NCBI GenBank assembly: GCA_964509505.1
Contig: CAZDYP010000219.1
Coordinates: 1-6,988, forward strand
From: CAZDYP01 sp964509505
Lineage (GTDB): Bacteria; Chloroflexota; Anaerolineae; JACRMK01
DNA length: 6,988 nucleotides
Direction: 5' to 3'
Below are positions 1 to 6,621 of the stretch, piece after piece. The position numbers were made by a program, and so were the translations under genes. The notes below the pieces were generated by a model. It searched no databases, was not told the origin of the DNA, and was given only the letters and a program-made list of their open reading frames with translations. Each line of letters opens with the position of its first letter. Positions within the stretch are counted from its first letter, which is position 1.

Positions 1-2
1 AC

Positions 3-1031
3 AGTGGATTCACTATCCTCAAGGATACAAAATTAATGACGCAGCTGTTGTATCCTGCTGATGATGGTCCTAGTCATGTCGCCGTAGAAGAACTCAATAA
101 TCTCACTTACATCACGAATGCCTACAACGACATTATCAAGATTGTTCAAGGAGATCAGCTCGTCGCCACACTCGAAACGATTGGTAGTAACCCGCAAGAA
201 GTGGCGGTAGAACCTAAGAGTCAACTCGTCTATGTCGTTAGTAGCTATCGTAAAAGAGAACGAGGCGGGACACCAATTGTCGAAGGCAACGTCATGGTAA
301 TCAAACAAACTGAAGTCATCACGAATCTCATGTTGGGTAGATTGCTACTCACCCATGTAGCAGCAGACCCCATCGGCGGTTACATTTACACCGGCGGCAC
401 TGGCGGTGTGGTGGTTGCCCTCAAAGACTTACAAGAGGTTATGCGCTATCAGGTCAAGTACTTGGGAGTAGATCGTCCAAGTGTTAATGCGATGGATGCT
501 GATCTACGCACGGGTGACGTGTATGTATTAAGTAGCGATGGTCAGCTAACCCGTTTTCGCGCGGGCAAAGTCAATGCTGAAGCTAGATTCTGGAAACAAC
601 AACGTGACTCAATCCGCAACGTCCGTGTGCATCCACTTACAGGCGATGTCTATCTGGTGAATTGGGGCGCGCGGGAAGTCATCGTCGTGCGTGACATGAA
701 AGAAGTCGCGCGTTTGCCCGTTGGTAAAGGTGCCCTACAAACGGCAATTGATCTTGTAACGGGCAATGTCTATGTTGCCAACTACGACCAGAACAGTGTG
801 ACAGTCATCAACGGCACCGAGGTTTTAGCCACTATCTCTGTAGGGCGTTATCCATATGGGATTGGCGTCAACCCGACGAATGGGTGGGTTTATGTGGCCA
901 ACCTTGATGATAACACCGTATCGGTGTTAGGCTATCCTTCACCCAACTTCACGCCGCCCCCGCCGACCAAAGCACCCACCGCACCCACGCGAGCACCGAC
1001 GCGAGCGCCGACGCCCAAGCCGTATCCATGA
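3..1031 (+). CDS. YVTN-type beta-propeller repeat protein, 5' partial
   Basis: The frame is open to the left edge. The residues before the ATG at 36 (SGFTILKDTKL) match the end of a propeller repeat, so that ATG is internal and the true start lies upstream. About seven repeats of 38-50 residues follow, built on the pattern G-x-x-P-x-x-VAV-x4-N-x-VYV-x-N-x5-V-x-VI. The clearest are the last three, for example residues NVYVANYDQNSVTVINGTEV counted near 250. With the upstream remnant this makes at least eight repeat units. The protein ends in a Pro/Thr-rich tail (KAPTAPTRAPTRAPTPKPYP) with no membrane segment or sorting motif after it. Proteins of this family are usually secreted or surface-exposed and serve as binding scaffolds; the ligand cannot be read from sequence. 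Any signal peptide would lie outside the window. The gene is visibly less GC-rich than its neighbours. The family call is firm, the function unknown. Confidence 0.85.
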   Translation, partial: SGFTILKDTKLMTQLLYPADDGPSHVAVEELNNLTYITNAYNDIIKIVQGDQLVATLETIGSNPQEVAVEPKSQLVYVVSSYRKRERGGTPIVEGNVMVIKQTEVITNLMLGRLLLTHVAADPIGGYIYTGGTGGVVVALKDLQEVMRYQVKYLGVDRPSVNAMDADLRTGDVYVLSSDGQLTRFRAGKVNAEARFWKQQRDSIRNVRVHPLTGDVYLVNWGAREVIVVRDMKEVARLPVGKGALQTAIDLVTGNVYVANYDQNSVTVINGTEVLATISVGRYPYGIGVNPTNGWVYVANLDDNTVSVLGYPSPNFTPPPPTKAPTAPTRAPTRAPTPKPYP

Positions 1032-1183
1032 CGATGCGGCTGCGTTGGCTGTGCGTATGGTGTGTCCGTGAATGCAACCCAATTCCGCACCATCGCCAAA
1101 TTTGCGACGCGCTCGTCCCGACCTCGCGCAGAAGTTGGGCTTGTCGGAAAATTGTTCGTTCTGCTGTTTTCTGTGACTGAGTG

Positions 1184-1189
1184 TACAAT
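1184..1189 (+). promoter_or_regulatory. possible -10 box (TACAAT) for the C25-like gene
   Basis: TACAAT differs from the sigma-70 consensus TATAAT at one base and ends 17 bp before the ATG at 1207. I see no good TTGACA-like -35 box at 16-18 bp spacing; TTGTTC at 1153 is too far away. The leader would be only about 10 nt long. The rest of the 175-bp gap (1032-1206) shows no convincing terminator for the upstream gene, so readthrough from it is also possible. Confidence 0.3.
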
Positions 1190-1197
1190 CTACCACC

Positions 1198-1201
1198 GAG
1201 G
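1198..1201 (+). promoter_or_regulatory. ribosome binding site GAGG for the C25-like gene
   Basis: GAGG lies 5 bp before the ATG at 1207. It supports that start over later in-frame ATGs. Confidence 0.55.
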
Positions 1202-1206
1202 TTCAA

Positions 1207-3201
1207 ATGAGTACTGACGACTTTCTCTATTTCAATGGTATTGATGCGGACAGCGGCGACTATCTGACGCCGCCGATGACGCCCAAAGAAATTGTGGCGC
1301 TGGCGCGCGGCGAAAAAATTGATCGCCTGCATTCTGAAGCGCTCAAAAAATTTCATGCCATCAACGAATCTGCCCATGCGGGCGTAGGCGCTGAATTCGA
1401 GGGCAACAAAATCGAGAGTTCGGGCTGGGGCGTGATCTTCGCCGCCGACGACGACCAAGTCCCTGCGCTCAAAGAAGCGTTGCAGCCATTGCTCGCTTGG
1501 CGGCGCGAGCAAGCGACCAAAGAGAAAGAGATACGCTATCGTGAGTTCGTCGGCGAGGAGGGCTATTGGACCGACGAATCCAAAATTGATTGGCTCGCGC
1601 GGCATGGCAGCGACTACGAGAGCATCACCTACGGGCCCGCGAATCCCGACATCTTGCCTTACTACCTGTTGATTGTGGGCGACCCCGAAAAAATTCCGTT
1701 CCGCTTCCAATATCAACTCGACGTGCAGTACGCGGTCGGGCGCATTTGCTTCGACACGCTCGACGAGTACGCGCGTTACGCGCAGCTGGTGGTGCAAGTC
1801 GAGCAAGGCAAAATCACGTTGCCGCGTGCTATGGCGTTCTTCGGCGTGAAGAACGACGACGACAAATCCACGAACCTGAGCGCGGAGTATTTGATTCAAC
1901 CGTTGCACGACAAGCTGTCGAAGCAAAAAGCGAATTGGAAATTTACGCAGACCATCGGTGCAGAGGCAACCAAAGCGCAGCTCGCGCGGCACTTGGGCGG
2001 CGACCTGACGCCGTCATTGTTGTTTACGGCGAGTCATGGCATGGGCTTCCCCAATGGACACGCGAAACAATTGGCGCATCAAGGCGCGCTCTTGTGCCAA
2101 GATTGGCCGGGCCCCGTCAACCACAAAGGCCCGCTCCCGCAAGATTTTTATTTCGCAGGCGACGACCTGAGCGAAAGCATAGACTTGCGCGGCATGATCT
2201 CGTTTCACTTCGCGTGCTACGGCGCAGGCACGCCGCGCGAAAACGACTTCGAGCATCTCGCCGCGCGCAAAGATTTGCACATCGCGCCGCACGCTTTCGT
2301 GTCACAGCTGCCGTTGCGCGAGCTGCAACGCGGCGCGCTCGCCGTCATCGGACACGTCGAGCGCGCGTGGGGCTTCTCGTTTATGACCGAAAAATCGAAA
2401 CCGCAAATCAATACGTTTGAAAGCACCGTCAAATATCTGATGGCAGGCGACCCTATCGGCTTTGCGATGGAGGACATGAACAAGCGCTATGCGGAGCTGT
2501 CGTCCGAGCTCACGAATGAGTTGAGCATCAAAGGACGCCCGCCCAAAGAAGCGTTGGTGACGAGTCTGTGGACATCAAACAACGACGCGCGCGATTACAT
2601 CGTCATCGGCGACCCCGCCGTGCATCTCAACGTAGGCGATGTAGAGACGGCGCAACGTCCCGCGCAAGAGACGATTACACTGCAAAGTGTTGCACCCGCA
2701 CCCACACCACCACCCTTGCCTACACCGCCCCCTCTGATGCCGCCGCCCCTACCCACACCACCGCCCGCGCCCGCTGCCCAATCAACTCAAACTCAAACAG
2801 CGCAAGGCACAGCGGTACCCGACGTTGATTTTGGCGTGATGGAAAGCCTGGCAAATCTCAAGCAGACGCAAGCGCAGCTCACCGCATCGTTGCAAGAGCT
2901 CGCCAAGAAATTGAGCGAGACACTCTCGACACTCGTGGACAATTCGACCAGCGCGCAAGTCGCCACGTACGTCAGCGACGATCTGAGCGGAGTGAGTTAT
3001 GAGCGCGGCGAGTTCAAGGGCAACGCGAAGCTGGGCGCGCTGACGCGCGTGCATCTCAAGGGCGATGTGGAACAATGTATTTCTATGAACGACGAGGCGG
3101 TGTGGCAGAAACATCAAGCGATGGTTGAGAAGGTGATGGAACAACGACTGGAGCTGATTAAGGCGGCGTTGAATGTGTTGGGAGTGTTGAAGGGCATTTG
3201 A
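1207..3201 (+). CDS. Peptidase C25-like (gingipain/caspase-fold) cysteine protease, apparently cytoplasmic, with coiled coil and C-terminal domain
   Basis: This 664-residue protein has no signal peptide or membrane segment. The start is set by GAGG 5 bp upstream. Residues 1-150 form an N-terminal region (FNGIDADSGDYL, GWGVIFAADDD). Residues about 150-475 resemble the C25/clan CD fold: YYLLIVGDPEKIPF (around 153-165), YAVGR ending at Arg179, a strand with the His-Gly motif TASHGMG (His277), and FACYGAGTP (Cys337), the likely His/Cys dyad. GHVERAWGFSF (His383) and IGDPAVHL (about 467-474) follow; the last is a common closing motif of C25 domains. A proline-rich hinge (about 495-524), a likely coiled coil (about 544-585) and a conserved-looking C-terminal segment with LKGDVEQC and DEAVWQKHQAMVEK make up the rest. 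Known gingipains are secreted, so this one is unusual in being leaderless. I recall related proteins with the same layout in varied bacteria, but their substrate is not known to me. It ends with a hairpin terminator shared with the convergent gene. A role as a caspase-like effector is only inference. Confidence 0.75.
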   Translation: MSTDDFLYFNGIDADSGDYLTPPMTPKEIVALARGEKIDRLHSEALKKFHAINESAHAGVGAEFEGNKIESSGWGVIFAADDDQVPALKEALQPLLAWRREQATKEKEIRYREFVGEEGYWTDESKIDWLARHGSDYESITYGPANPDILPYYLLIVGDPEKIPFRFQYQLDVQYAVGRICFDTLDEYARYAQLVVQVEQGKITLPRAMAFFGVKNDDDKSTNLSAEYLIQPLHDKLSKQKANWKFTQTIGAEATKAQLARHLGGDLTPSLLFTASHGMGFPNGHAKQLAHQGALLCQDWPGPVNHKGPLPQDFYFAGDDLSESIDLRGMISFHFACYGAGTPRENDFEHLAARKDLHIAPHAFVSQLPLRELQRGALAVIGHVERAWGFSFMTEKSKPQINTFESTVKYLMAGDPIGFAMEDMNKRYAELSSELTNELSIKGRPPKEALVTSLWTSNNDARDYIVIGDPAVHLNVGDVETAQRPAQETITLQSVAPAPTPPPLPTPPPLMPPPLPTPPPAPAAQSTQTQTAQGTAVPDVDFGVMESLANLKQTQAQLTASLQELAKKLSETLSTLVDNSTSAQVATYVSDDLSGVSYERGEFKGNAKLGALTRVHLKGDVEQCISMNDEAVWQKHQAMVEKVMEQRLELIKAALNVLGVLKGI

Positions 3202-3226
3202 GAAAGTGATTGATGAGATAAACAGA

Positions 3227-3275
3227 AACCCGTTTGCCAGTGAAACTATTTCATCAGCAAACGGGTTCGTGTTTT
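3227..3275 (+). terminator. Nested-hairpin intrinsic terminator, possibly bidirectional
   Basis: AACCCGTTTGC (3227-3237) is perfectly complementary to GCAAACGGGTT (3257-3267). Inside it TGAAA (3241-3245) pairs with TTTCA (3249-3253) around a 3-nt loop, after a small internal loop. A short T-rich run, TGTTTTA, follows on the plus strand, 26 bp or more after the stop of the C25-like gene. On the minus strand the hairpin is followed by TTCTGTTTATC, so it could also stop transcription from the convergent nucleotidase gene. The T-tract is weak in both directions. Confidence 0.65.
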
Positions 3276-3293
3276 AGAGCGCAGACATAATCT

Positions 3294-3374
3294 CAACACG
3301 AAGCCACCAAGAATTCACGAAGTCACAAAGAAAATACTTTGTGTTCTTCGTGATTGCTTTGTACCTTCGTGTTG
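3294..3374. repeat. 81-bp imperfect inverted repeat in the convergent intergenic region
   Basis: The outer arms CAACACGAAG (3294-3303) and CTTCGTGTTG (3365-3374) match perfectly. The inner arms TCACGAAG (3315-3322) with CTTCGTGA (3346-3353) and CACAAAG (3324-3330) with CTTTGTG (3337-3343) also match, around a 6-nt AT-rich loop. Between the outer and inner arms CCAAG and CTTTG pair partly. The arms are made of repeated CACGAAG-like words. No T-run follows on either strand, so it is not an obvious terminator. It resembles the dispersed palindromic elements rich in CACGAAG words that I recall between genes of environmental bacteria; copies elsewhere in this genome cannot be seen here. Confidence 0.6.
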
Positions 3375-3381
3375 AACAAGC

Positions 3382-5340
3382 TCATCTATATCTTCGTAGC
3401 ATGACACTCCCTATCAACAGCGCCACACCCAACGCGGCTAACACGGCCATCCACAGATTCGTCTCTGTCGTCGCTGCGCCTGTCGCAGGCAACGCCTGTG
3501 GTGCGGTCGGTCGTGCGGCAGCGGGCGTAGGCGTCGGCGCGGCTTGCGCGGTTGGCAACTTGCCTGCCATGATGCGCCCTTCGACTTTCGCGTTGAGCGT
3601 GCCGCGCGCTTTGATGTAATCTAGGAGCGCTTGATCAATCGGCACATCGCCGCCGCCGCGATTCGCGCCCTTCGTGAACGCCTCGTAGCCGTCGCCGCCG
3701 CTTGCCATGAAGTCATTCGTAACGACGCGATACGTTGCGTTGAGGTCAATGGGCTTGTAGCCTGTGGTCGCATTGCCCACTTCGACGCCTGTGATGCGTT
3801 GCCCCGTGGGCTTGCTCGCGTCCCACGCGAAGCGTATGCCCGATACTTGTGGGAAGCGGCCTGCCGAATCGGCTGGATTGCTGGTGTTGACGCGGCTCAC
3901 GCCATTCTCCAACGCGGCGACGATCTCGCTACCCTTCATATCAAGTTGCACGAGCCGATTGCCAAACGGCAACACTTCCAGCACATTACCGACGGTGATG
4001 TCGCCTGCTTTAATGCTCGTGCGAATGCCGCCGCCGTTCATGAGCGCAATCACGGTTTTATCGTTCTGCGTCGCTTCGAGCATCGCATCCGCGATGACGT
4101 TGCCGAGATTGCTCTCTTGATTGCGCACAACCTCGCGCTCACCGTTCAACAACACATCAGTCTTGCCAATCACACTTTGACGGAACGTCGTCAACGGTTC
4201 GGATAATTTTTTCAAGAGCGTGTCAACGGTTGGATCGGCTGGAATTTTTTGATCAACGGTCGTTGCCTCGCCGTTCCACCTCGTCACGTTGCCCTTTGCA
4301 TCGAATGTCACATCGAGTCGCCCCAGCAACTTGCCCCATTCAAACGCATGAACGATGAGCGTCGTGCCGCCATTCGGCGAGCGCGCCACCGTTGGATACG
4401 CGCCTTCGGGAGCGCCCAACTCTTTCGGCAGCTTCGTGGCGTCGCCCAACAAGGTTGATGTATGACCACTCACGATTACGTCAATGCCATCCACCTCACG
4501 CGCGAGCCGTTGATCGGCGAAGTAACCCATGTGACTGATAGCGATGATTTTGTTGACGCCTTGCCTTTCCAAATCGCTAATCGCCGCTTTCGCCGCGTCA
4601 TTGGTCGCCTTCATTTTGATGTTGGGGCCGGGCGATGAGGCAATTGGCAGTTCAGGCGTGGTGAAACCGATGAGACCAATCTTTTCGCCGCCGATGGTCC
4701 TCACAATCGTTGCCGGAATTTTCCCCGCGAGCAATGGCTCCGTAGAAAAATCTATGTTCGTGCTGACGATGCCGAACTTCGCGTTGGCGACATAATTTTC
4801 TGCGAGCGTCTTCGGTCCCAAATCGAACTCGTGATTGCCTAACGTCACCGCATCGTAGCCAAGCGCGTTGTAGAGCTGCGCCGCCTCGCTCAGGCGATGT
4901 TGCACGAAATAGAGCGTGCCTTGCGACACATCGCCCGAATCGAGCAAGATGGAATTCGGAGATTCTTTGCGGATGGCTTGAATGCGTGTCGCACGTTGCG
5001 CGACGCCGCCAAATGGAATCGTTTGCGTGAACGGTTCCCAATGACCGTGAATCTCGCTGGTATGAATGACGGTCAACTTGTATTCGCTGGCGGCGGCGGG
5101 CGTCGGTTGCGGCGCGGGCGTCGGTTGCGCCGGTGGAGAGGTTGGTGGCGGTGGAGGCGTAGTTGGGCGTGGCGTGGGTGAAGGTGGAATGGGCGCCGCC
5201 GTGGCAGTCGGCGTTGGCAGCAAACCGAGCGAGCTGCCAACCGAGGTGACGAAGCCGGGATTCCACGTATAGCACGCGAAGATCATCGCGCACAAGAAAA
5301 AGAGGACAGCGGCGAGGATAGCAAGAATACGGCGAATCAT
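3382..5340 (-). CDS. 5'-nucleotidase / 2',3'-cyclic phosphodiesterase family metallophosphoesterase, membrane segment plus LPATG cell-wall anchor
   Basis: This 652-residue enzyme would remove phosphate from nucleotides outside the cell. Residues 3-26 are a hydrophobic export or membrane segment, and 42-83 a Pro/Thr-rich spacer. The N-terminal metallophosphatase domain follows with HTSEIHG (93-99), DSGDVSQGT (134-142, metal ligand Asp137), LGNHEFDLG (167-175), SHMGY (269-273) and SGHTST (291-296). The first motif has Glu96 where the family normally has a metal-binding Asp. The C-terminal 5'-nucleotidase domain shows ESNLGNVIADA (409-419), NGGGIR (435-440), LPFGNR (457-462), GRFPQVSG (494-501) and the substrate-site motif TNDFMASGGDGY (541-552). 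The tail carries LPATG (617-621), a hydrophobic helix and RRYR, a standard sortase signal. AAAGGA 7 bp upstream supports the start. The nearest upstream gene on the strand is 290 bp away, so it probably has its own promoter. Whether it acts on AMP, UDP-sugars or cyclic nucleotides cannot be told. Confidence 0.93.
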   Translation of the reverse strand: MIRRILAILAAVLFFLCAMIFACYTWNPGFVTSVGSSLGLLPTPTATAAPIPPSPTPRPTTPPPPPTSPPAQPTPAPQPTPAAASEYKLTVIHTSEIHGHWEPFTQTIPFGGVAQRATRIQAIRKESPNSILLDSGDVSQGTLYFVQHRLSEAAQLYNALGYDAVTLGNHEFDLGPKTLAENYVANAKFGIVSTNIDFSTEPLLAGKIPATIVRTIGGEKIGLIGFTTPELPIASSPGPNIKMKATNDAAKAAISDLERQGVNKIIAISHMGYFADQRLAREVDGIDVIVSGHTSTLLGDATKLPKELGAPEGAYPTVARSPNGGTTLIVHAFEWGKLLGRLDVTFDAKGNVTRWNGEATTVDQKIPADPTVDTLLKKLSEPLTTFRQSVIGKTDVLLNGEREVVRNQESNLGNVIADAMLEATQNDKTVIALMNGGGIRTSIKAGDITVGNVLEVLPFGNRLVQLDMKGSEIVAALENGVSRVNTSNPADSAGRFPQVSGIRFAWDASKPTGQRITGVEVGNATTGYKPIDLNATYRVVTNDFMASGGDGYEAFTKGANRGGGDVPIDQALLDYIKARGTLNAKVEGRIMAGKLPTAQAAPTPTPAAARPTAPQALPATGAATTETNLWMAVLAALGVALLIGSVMLRRYR

Positions 5341-5347
5341 AGGAGGT

Positions 5348-5353
5348 TCCTTT
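5348..5353 (-). promoter_or_regulatory. ribosome binding site AAAGGA of the nucleotidase gene, in a possible small hairpin
   Basis: Read on the minus strand, AAAGGA lies 7 bp before the ATG. The overlapping GAAAG can pair with CTTTC just upstream (a 5-bp stem with a 6-nt loop, plus-strand 5350-5366). The stem is AU-rich and weak, so regulation by it is doubtful. Confidence 0.5.
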
Positions 5354-5553
5354 CGTCATTGAAAGATTGGAAACAATCCGCGTGAGTCTATGGGCGGAGT
5401 TAGAAAATCATCGGCGCGGGCGCCAGTGTGCTTCTGACAGATTGGCATTACACCTAGCTACACTTCAGAGTTTTATCTGCTCTCAAAGTTTGGTGGATGC
5501 TGCGCTACGAGCAAAAGCAATTTACGGAGATTGACCACACCTCGTTCAAGTCA

Positions 5554-5581
5554 ATGTTCATTTGTGCGGCGAGTTGAACAT
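5554..5581. repeat. Small inverted repeat ATGTTCA-n14-TGAACAT
   Basis: Two perfect 7-bp arms (5554-5560 and 5575-5581) are separated by 14 bp, about 50 bp after the stop of the XdhC-YHS gene. It could be a weak terminator stem without a T-run or a binding site for a dimeric regulator. A 7-bp match can also arise by chance. Confidence 0.25.
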
Positions 5582-5630
5582 GCGACATCAGAGATTCCTT
5601 TCTGAATCAAAATTCAAAAGAAAGCGTAGC

Positions 5631-6614
5631 TTATCCGGTCAACGATTCAACGAATGTTTCGGGACGTTTTTCAAACTGCGCCTTACAGCCTGCGCCGCAG
5701 AAATAATACGTTTGACCGTGAAATTCCGCAACATGCCGCGCGGTGGCAATCTCAACCATCATCCCGCACACCACATCGCGCGCTTCCGTCGGCTGTGCCG
5801 AGCTGGCATCCTGAGCTTGTCGAAGGATGTTGAGCTTTGATTGCCGTCTCACTTGAATCAACTCCGCTAAGATGCTGACCGCAATCTCGTCGGGCGTCTG
5901 CGCGCCGATGTCGAGCCCCGCAGGCGCTTTGATGCGCGCGAGTTGTTCGTCGCTCATGCCGCGCTCATGCAAATACGCGACGCACGCTGCGAGTTTTTTC
6001 TTGCTGGCGACAAATGCGATGTAAGACACAACGCTCCGCGCGGCGACTTCGAGCGCGGTCTCGTCGTCATGTCCTTGCGTCGCAACGACGATGAACGACA
6101 GAGGACGGAGGGTGACTGCTTGCAGACTCAGTTCCGTGTGGAGCGAATCAGCCTGGGGGAATTGCTCGCGCGTCGCCGTTGGTTCACACACGACGATTTC
6201 AAAATTCAAGATATGCGCGAGCTGCGCCAATGTGAGCGCCACGGGCGAGTTGCCGAACAGAATCAGTTGCGGGCGCGGCCACACAGGCTCAATGAAAACC
6301 TCCATCGTGCCTCCACTGTGACAGGTGATAGGCAGCTCCACGATACCATCGCGGTTTTCGGAGAGCGCCACCCCGCTGCCAACCAACCGTAGAAAGCGTG
6401 ACTGTCCCTCTTGCAATGCCTTCTTTGCCTCGCGCACAATCACGTCTTGCGAACACCCGCCGCCGACCCAACCGCGCAACGCGCCATCAGGCATAATGAT
6501 GGCTTTGTCGCCGGGCTTCGCAGAGATGGGTTTCTCGACGCGCACGACGGTAGCGAGAGCGAAGGGTTCGCCTGCATGGGTCAAGGCGTGGATAGCTTCA
6601 AAAAGATTAGACAT
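5631..6614 (-). CDS. XdhC/CoxI-family molybdenum-cofactor chaperone fused to a C-terminal YHS domain
   Basis: Proteins of the XdhC family bind molybdenum cofactor, help its sulfuration and deliver it to xanthine-dehydrogenase-type hydroxylases. In this 327-residue protein the N-terminal XdhC/CoxI domain (about 10-110) shows ATVVRVEKPISAKPGDKAII, GWVGGGCSQ (Cys54) and TCHSGGTMEVFIEP (Cys98). A Rossmann-like domain (about 115-255) has LILFGNSPVALTLAQLA, VATQGHDDETALE, YIAFVASKKK and GLDIGAQTPDEIAVSILAEL, all typical of the family. A linker (about 256-279) is followed by a YHS domain, DVVCGMMV (Cys283) to YYFCGAGCKAQFEKRP (Cys306, Cys310); YHS domains are small metal-binding modules common in metal-handling proteins. 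The linker residues NILRQAQDA are encoded by a REP-type palindrome. The start lies 7 bp after the stop of the MaoC-like gene without a clear Shine-Dalgarno sequence, so translational coupling is likely. No molybdenum hydroxylase is in view. It could equally be called CoxI-like. Confidence 0.88.
   Translation of the reverse strand: MSNLFEAIHALTHAGEPFALATVVRVEKPISAKPGDKAIIMPDGALRGWVGGGCSQDVIVREAKKALQEGQSRFLRLVGSGVALSENRDGIVELPITCHSGGTMEVFIEPVWPRPQLILFGNSPVALTLAQLAHILNFEIVVCEPTATREQFPQADSLHTELSLQAVTLRPLSFIVVATQGHDDETALEVAARSVVSYIAFVASKKKLAACVAYLHERGMSDEQLARIKAPAGLDIGAQTPDEIAVSILAELIQVRRQSKLNILRQAQDASSAQPTEARDVVCGMMVEIATARHVAEFHGQTYYFCGAGCKAQFEKRPETFVESLTG
5807..5829. repeat. REP-type palindrome inside the XdhC-YHS coding sequence
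   Basis: The core CCTGAGCTTGTCGAAGG (5810-5826) is flanked by CAT and ATG, giving the stem CATCCT/AGGATG. It is a palindromic word I recall as dispersed in many bacterial genomes. On the minus strand it is read in frame as part of ILRQAQD, a peptide typical of translated copies of this element. It falls exactly in the linker between the Rossmann and YHS domains. Other copies in the genome cannot be checked here. Confidence 0.7.
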
Positions 6615-6621
6615 GGCATGG

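Larger units (their letters stand above)
5341..5630. other. 290-bp intergenic region, no gene seen
   Basis: This gap separates the XdhC-YHS gene from the nucleotidase gene on the same strand and should hold the nucleotidase promoter. No strong -35/-10 pair stands out on the minus strand; TTGAGA followed 18 bp later by TGTAGC is only a weak candidate. No clear intrinsic terminator follows the XdhC-YHS stop. The only structured element I see is the inverted repeat at 5554-5581. Confidence 0.5.

Noticed and set aside
36..38. ATG at 36 as the start of the propeller gene
   Set aside because: The upstream in-frame residues continue the repeat pattern to the window edge, and no ribosome binding site precedes the ATG.
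1032..1218. Open reading continuing in frame for about 62 codons after the propeller stop, as possible readthrough or lost anchor
   Set aside because: The translation has no sorting motif or recognisable domain, and a stretch of this length is plausible by chance.
949..1992. Long minus-strand open frame opposite the C25-like gene
   Set aside because: Its translation has no recognisable motif and it overlaps a well-supported gene on the other strand; it is a by-product of GC-rich codon use.
3631..4206. Plus-strand open frame opposite the nucleotidase
   Set aside because: It mirrors the nucleotidase C-terminal domain, whose motifs are clear on the minus strand.
4452..4472. Missing second His in the GHTST motif of the nucleotidase as a sign of inactivity
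   Set aside because: Active relatives such as CD73 and UshA have Asn or Gln at this position (GHSN, GHSQ), so this is normal variation.
5413..5427. GC-rich GGCG/CGCC hairpin in the nucleotidase leader region
   Set aside because: The stem is only 4 bp with no T-run, too small to support a call.
5943..6392. Plus-strand open frame opposite the XdhC-YHS gene
   Set aside because: It has no family features, and the minus-strand reading is strongly supported.
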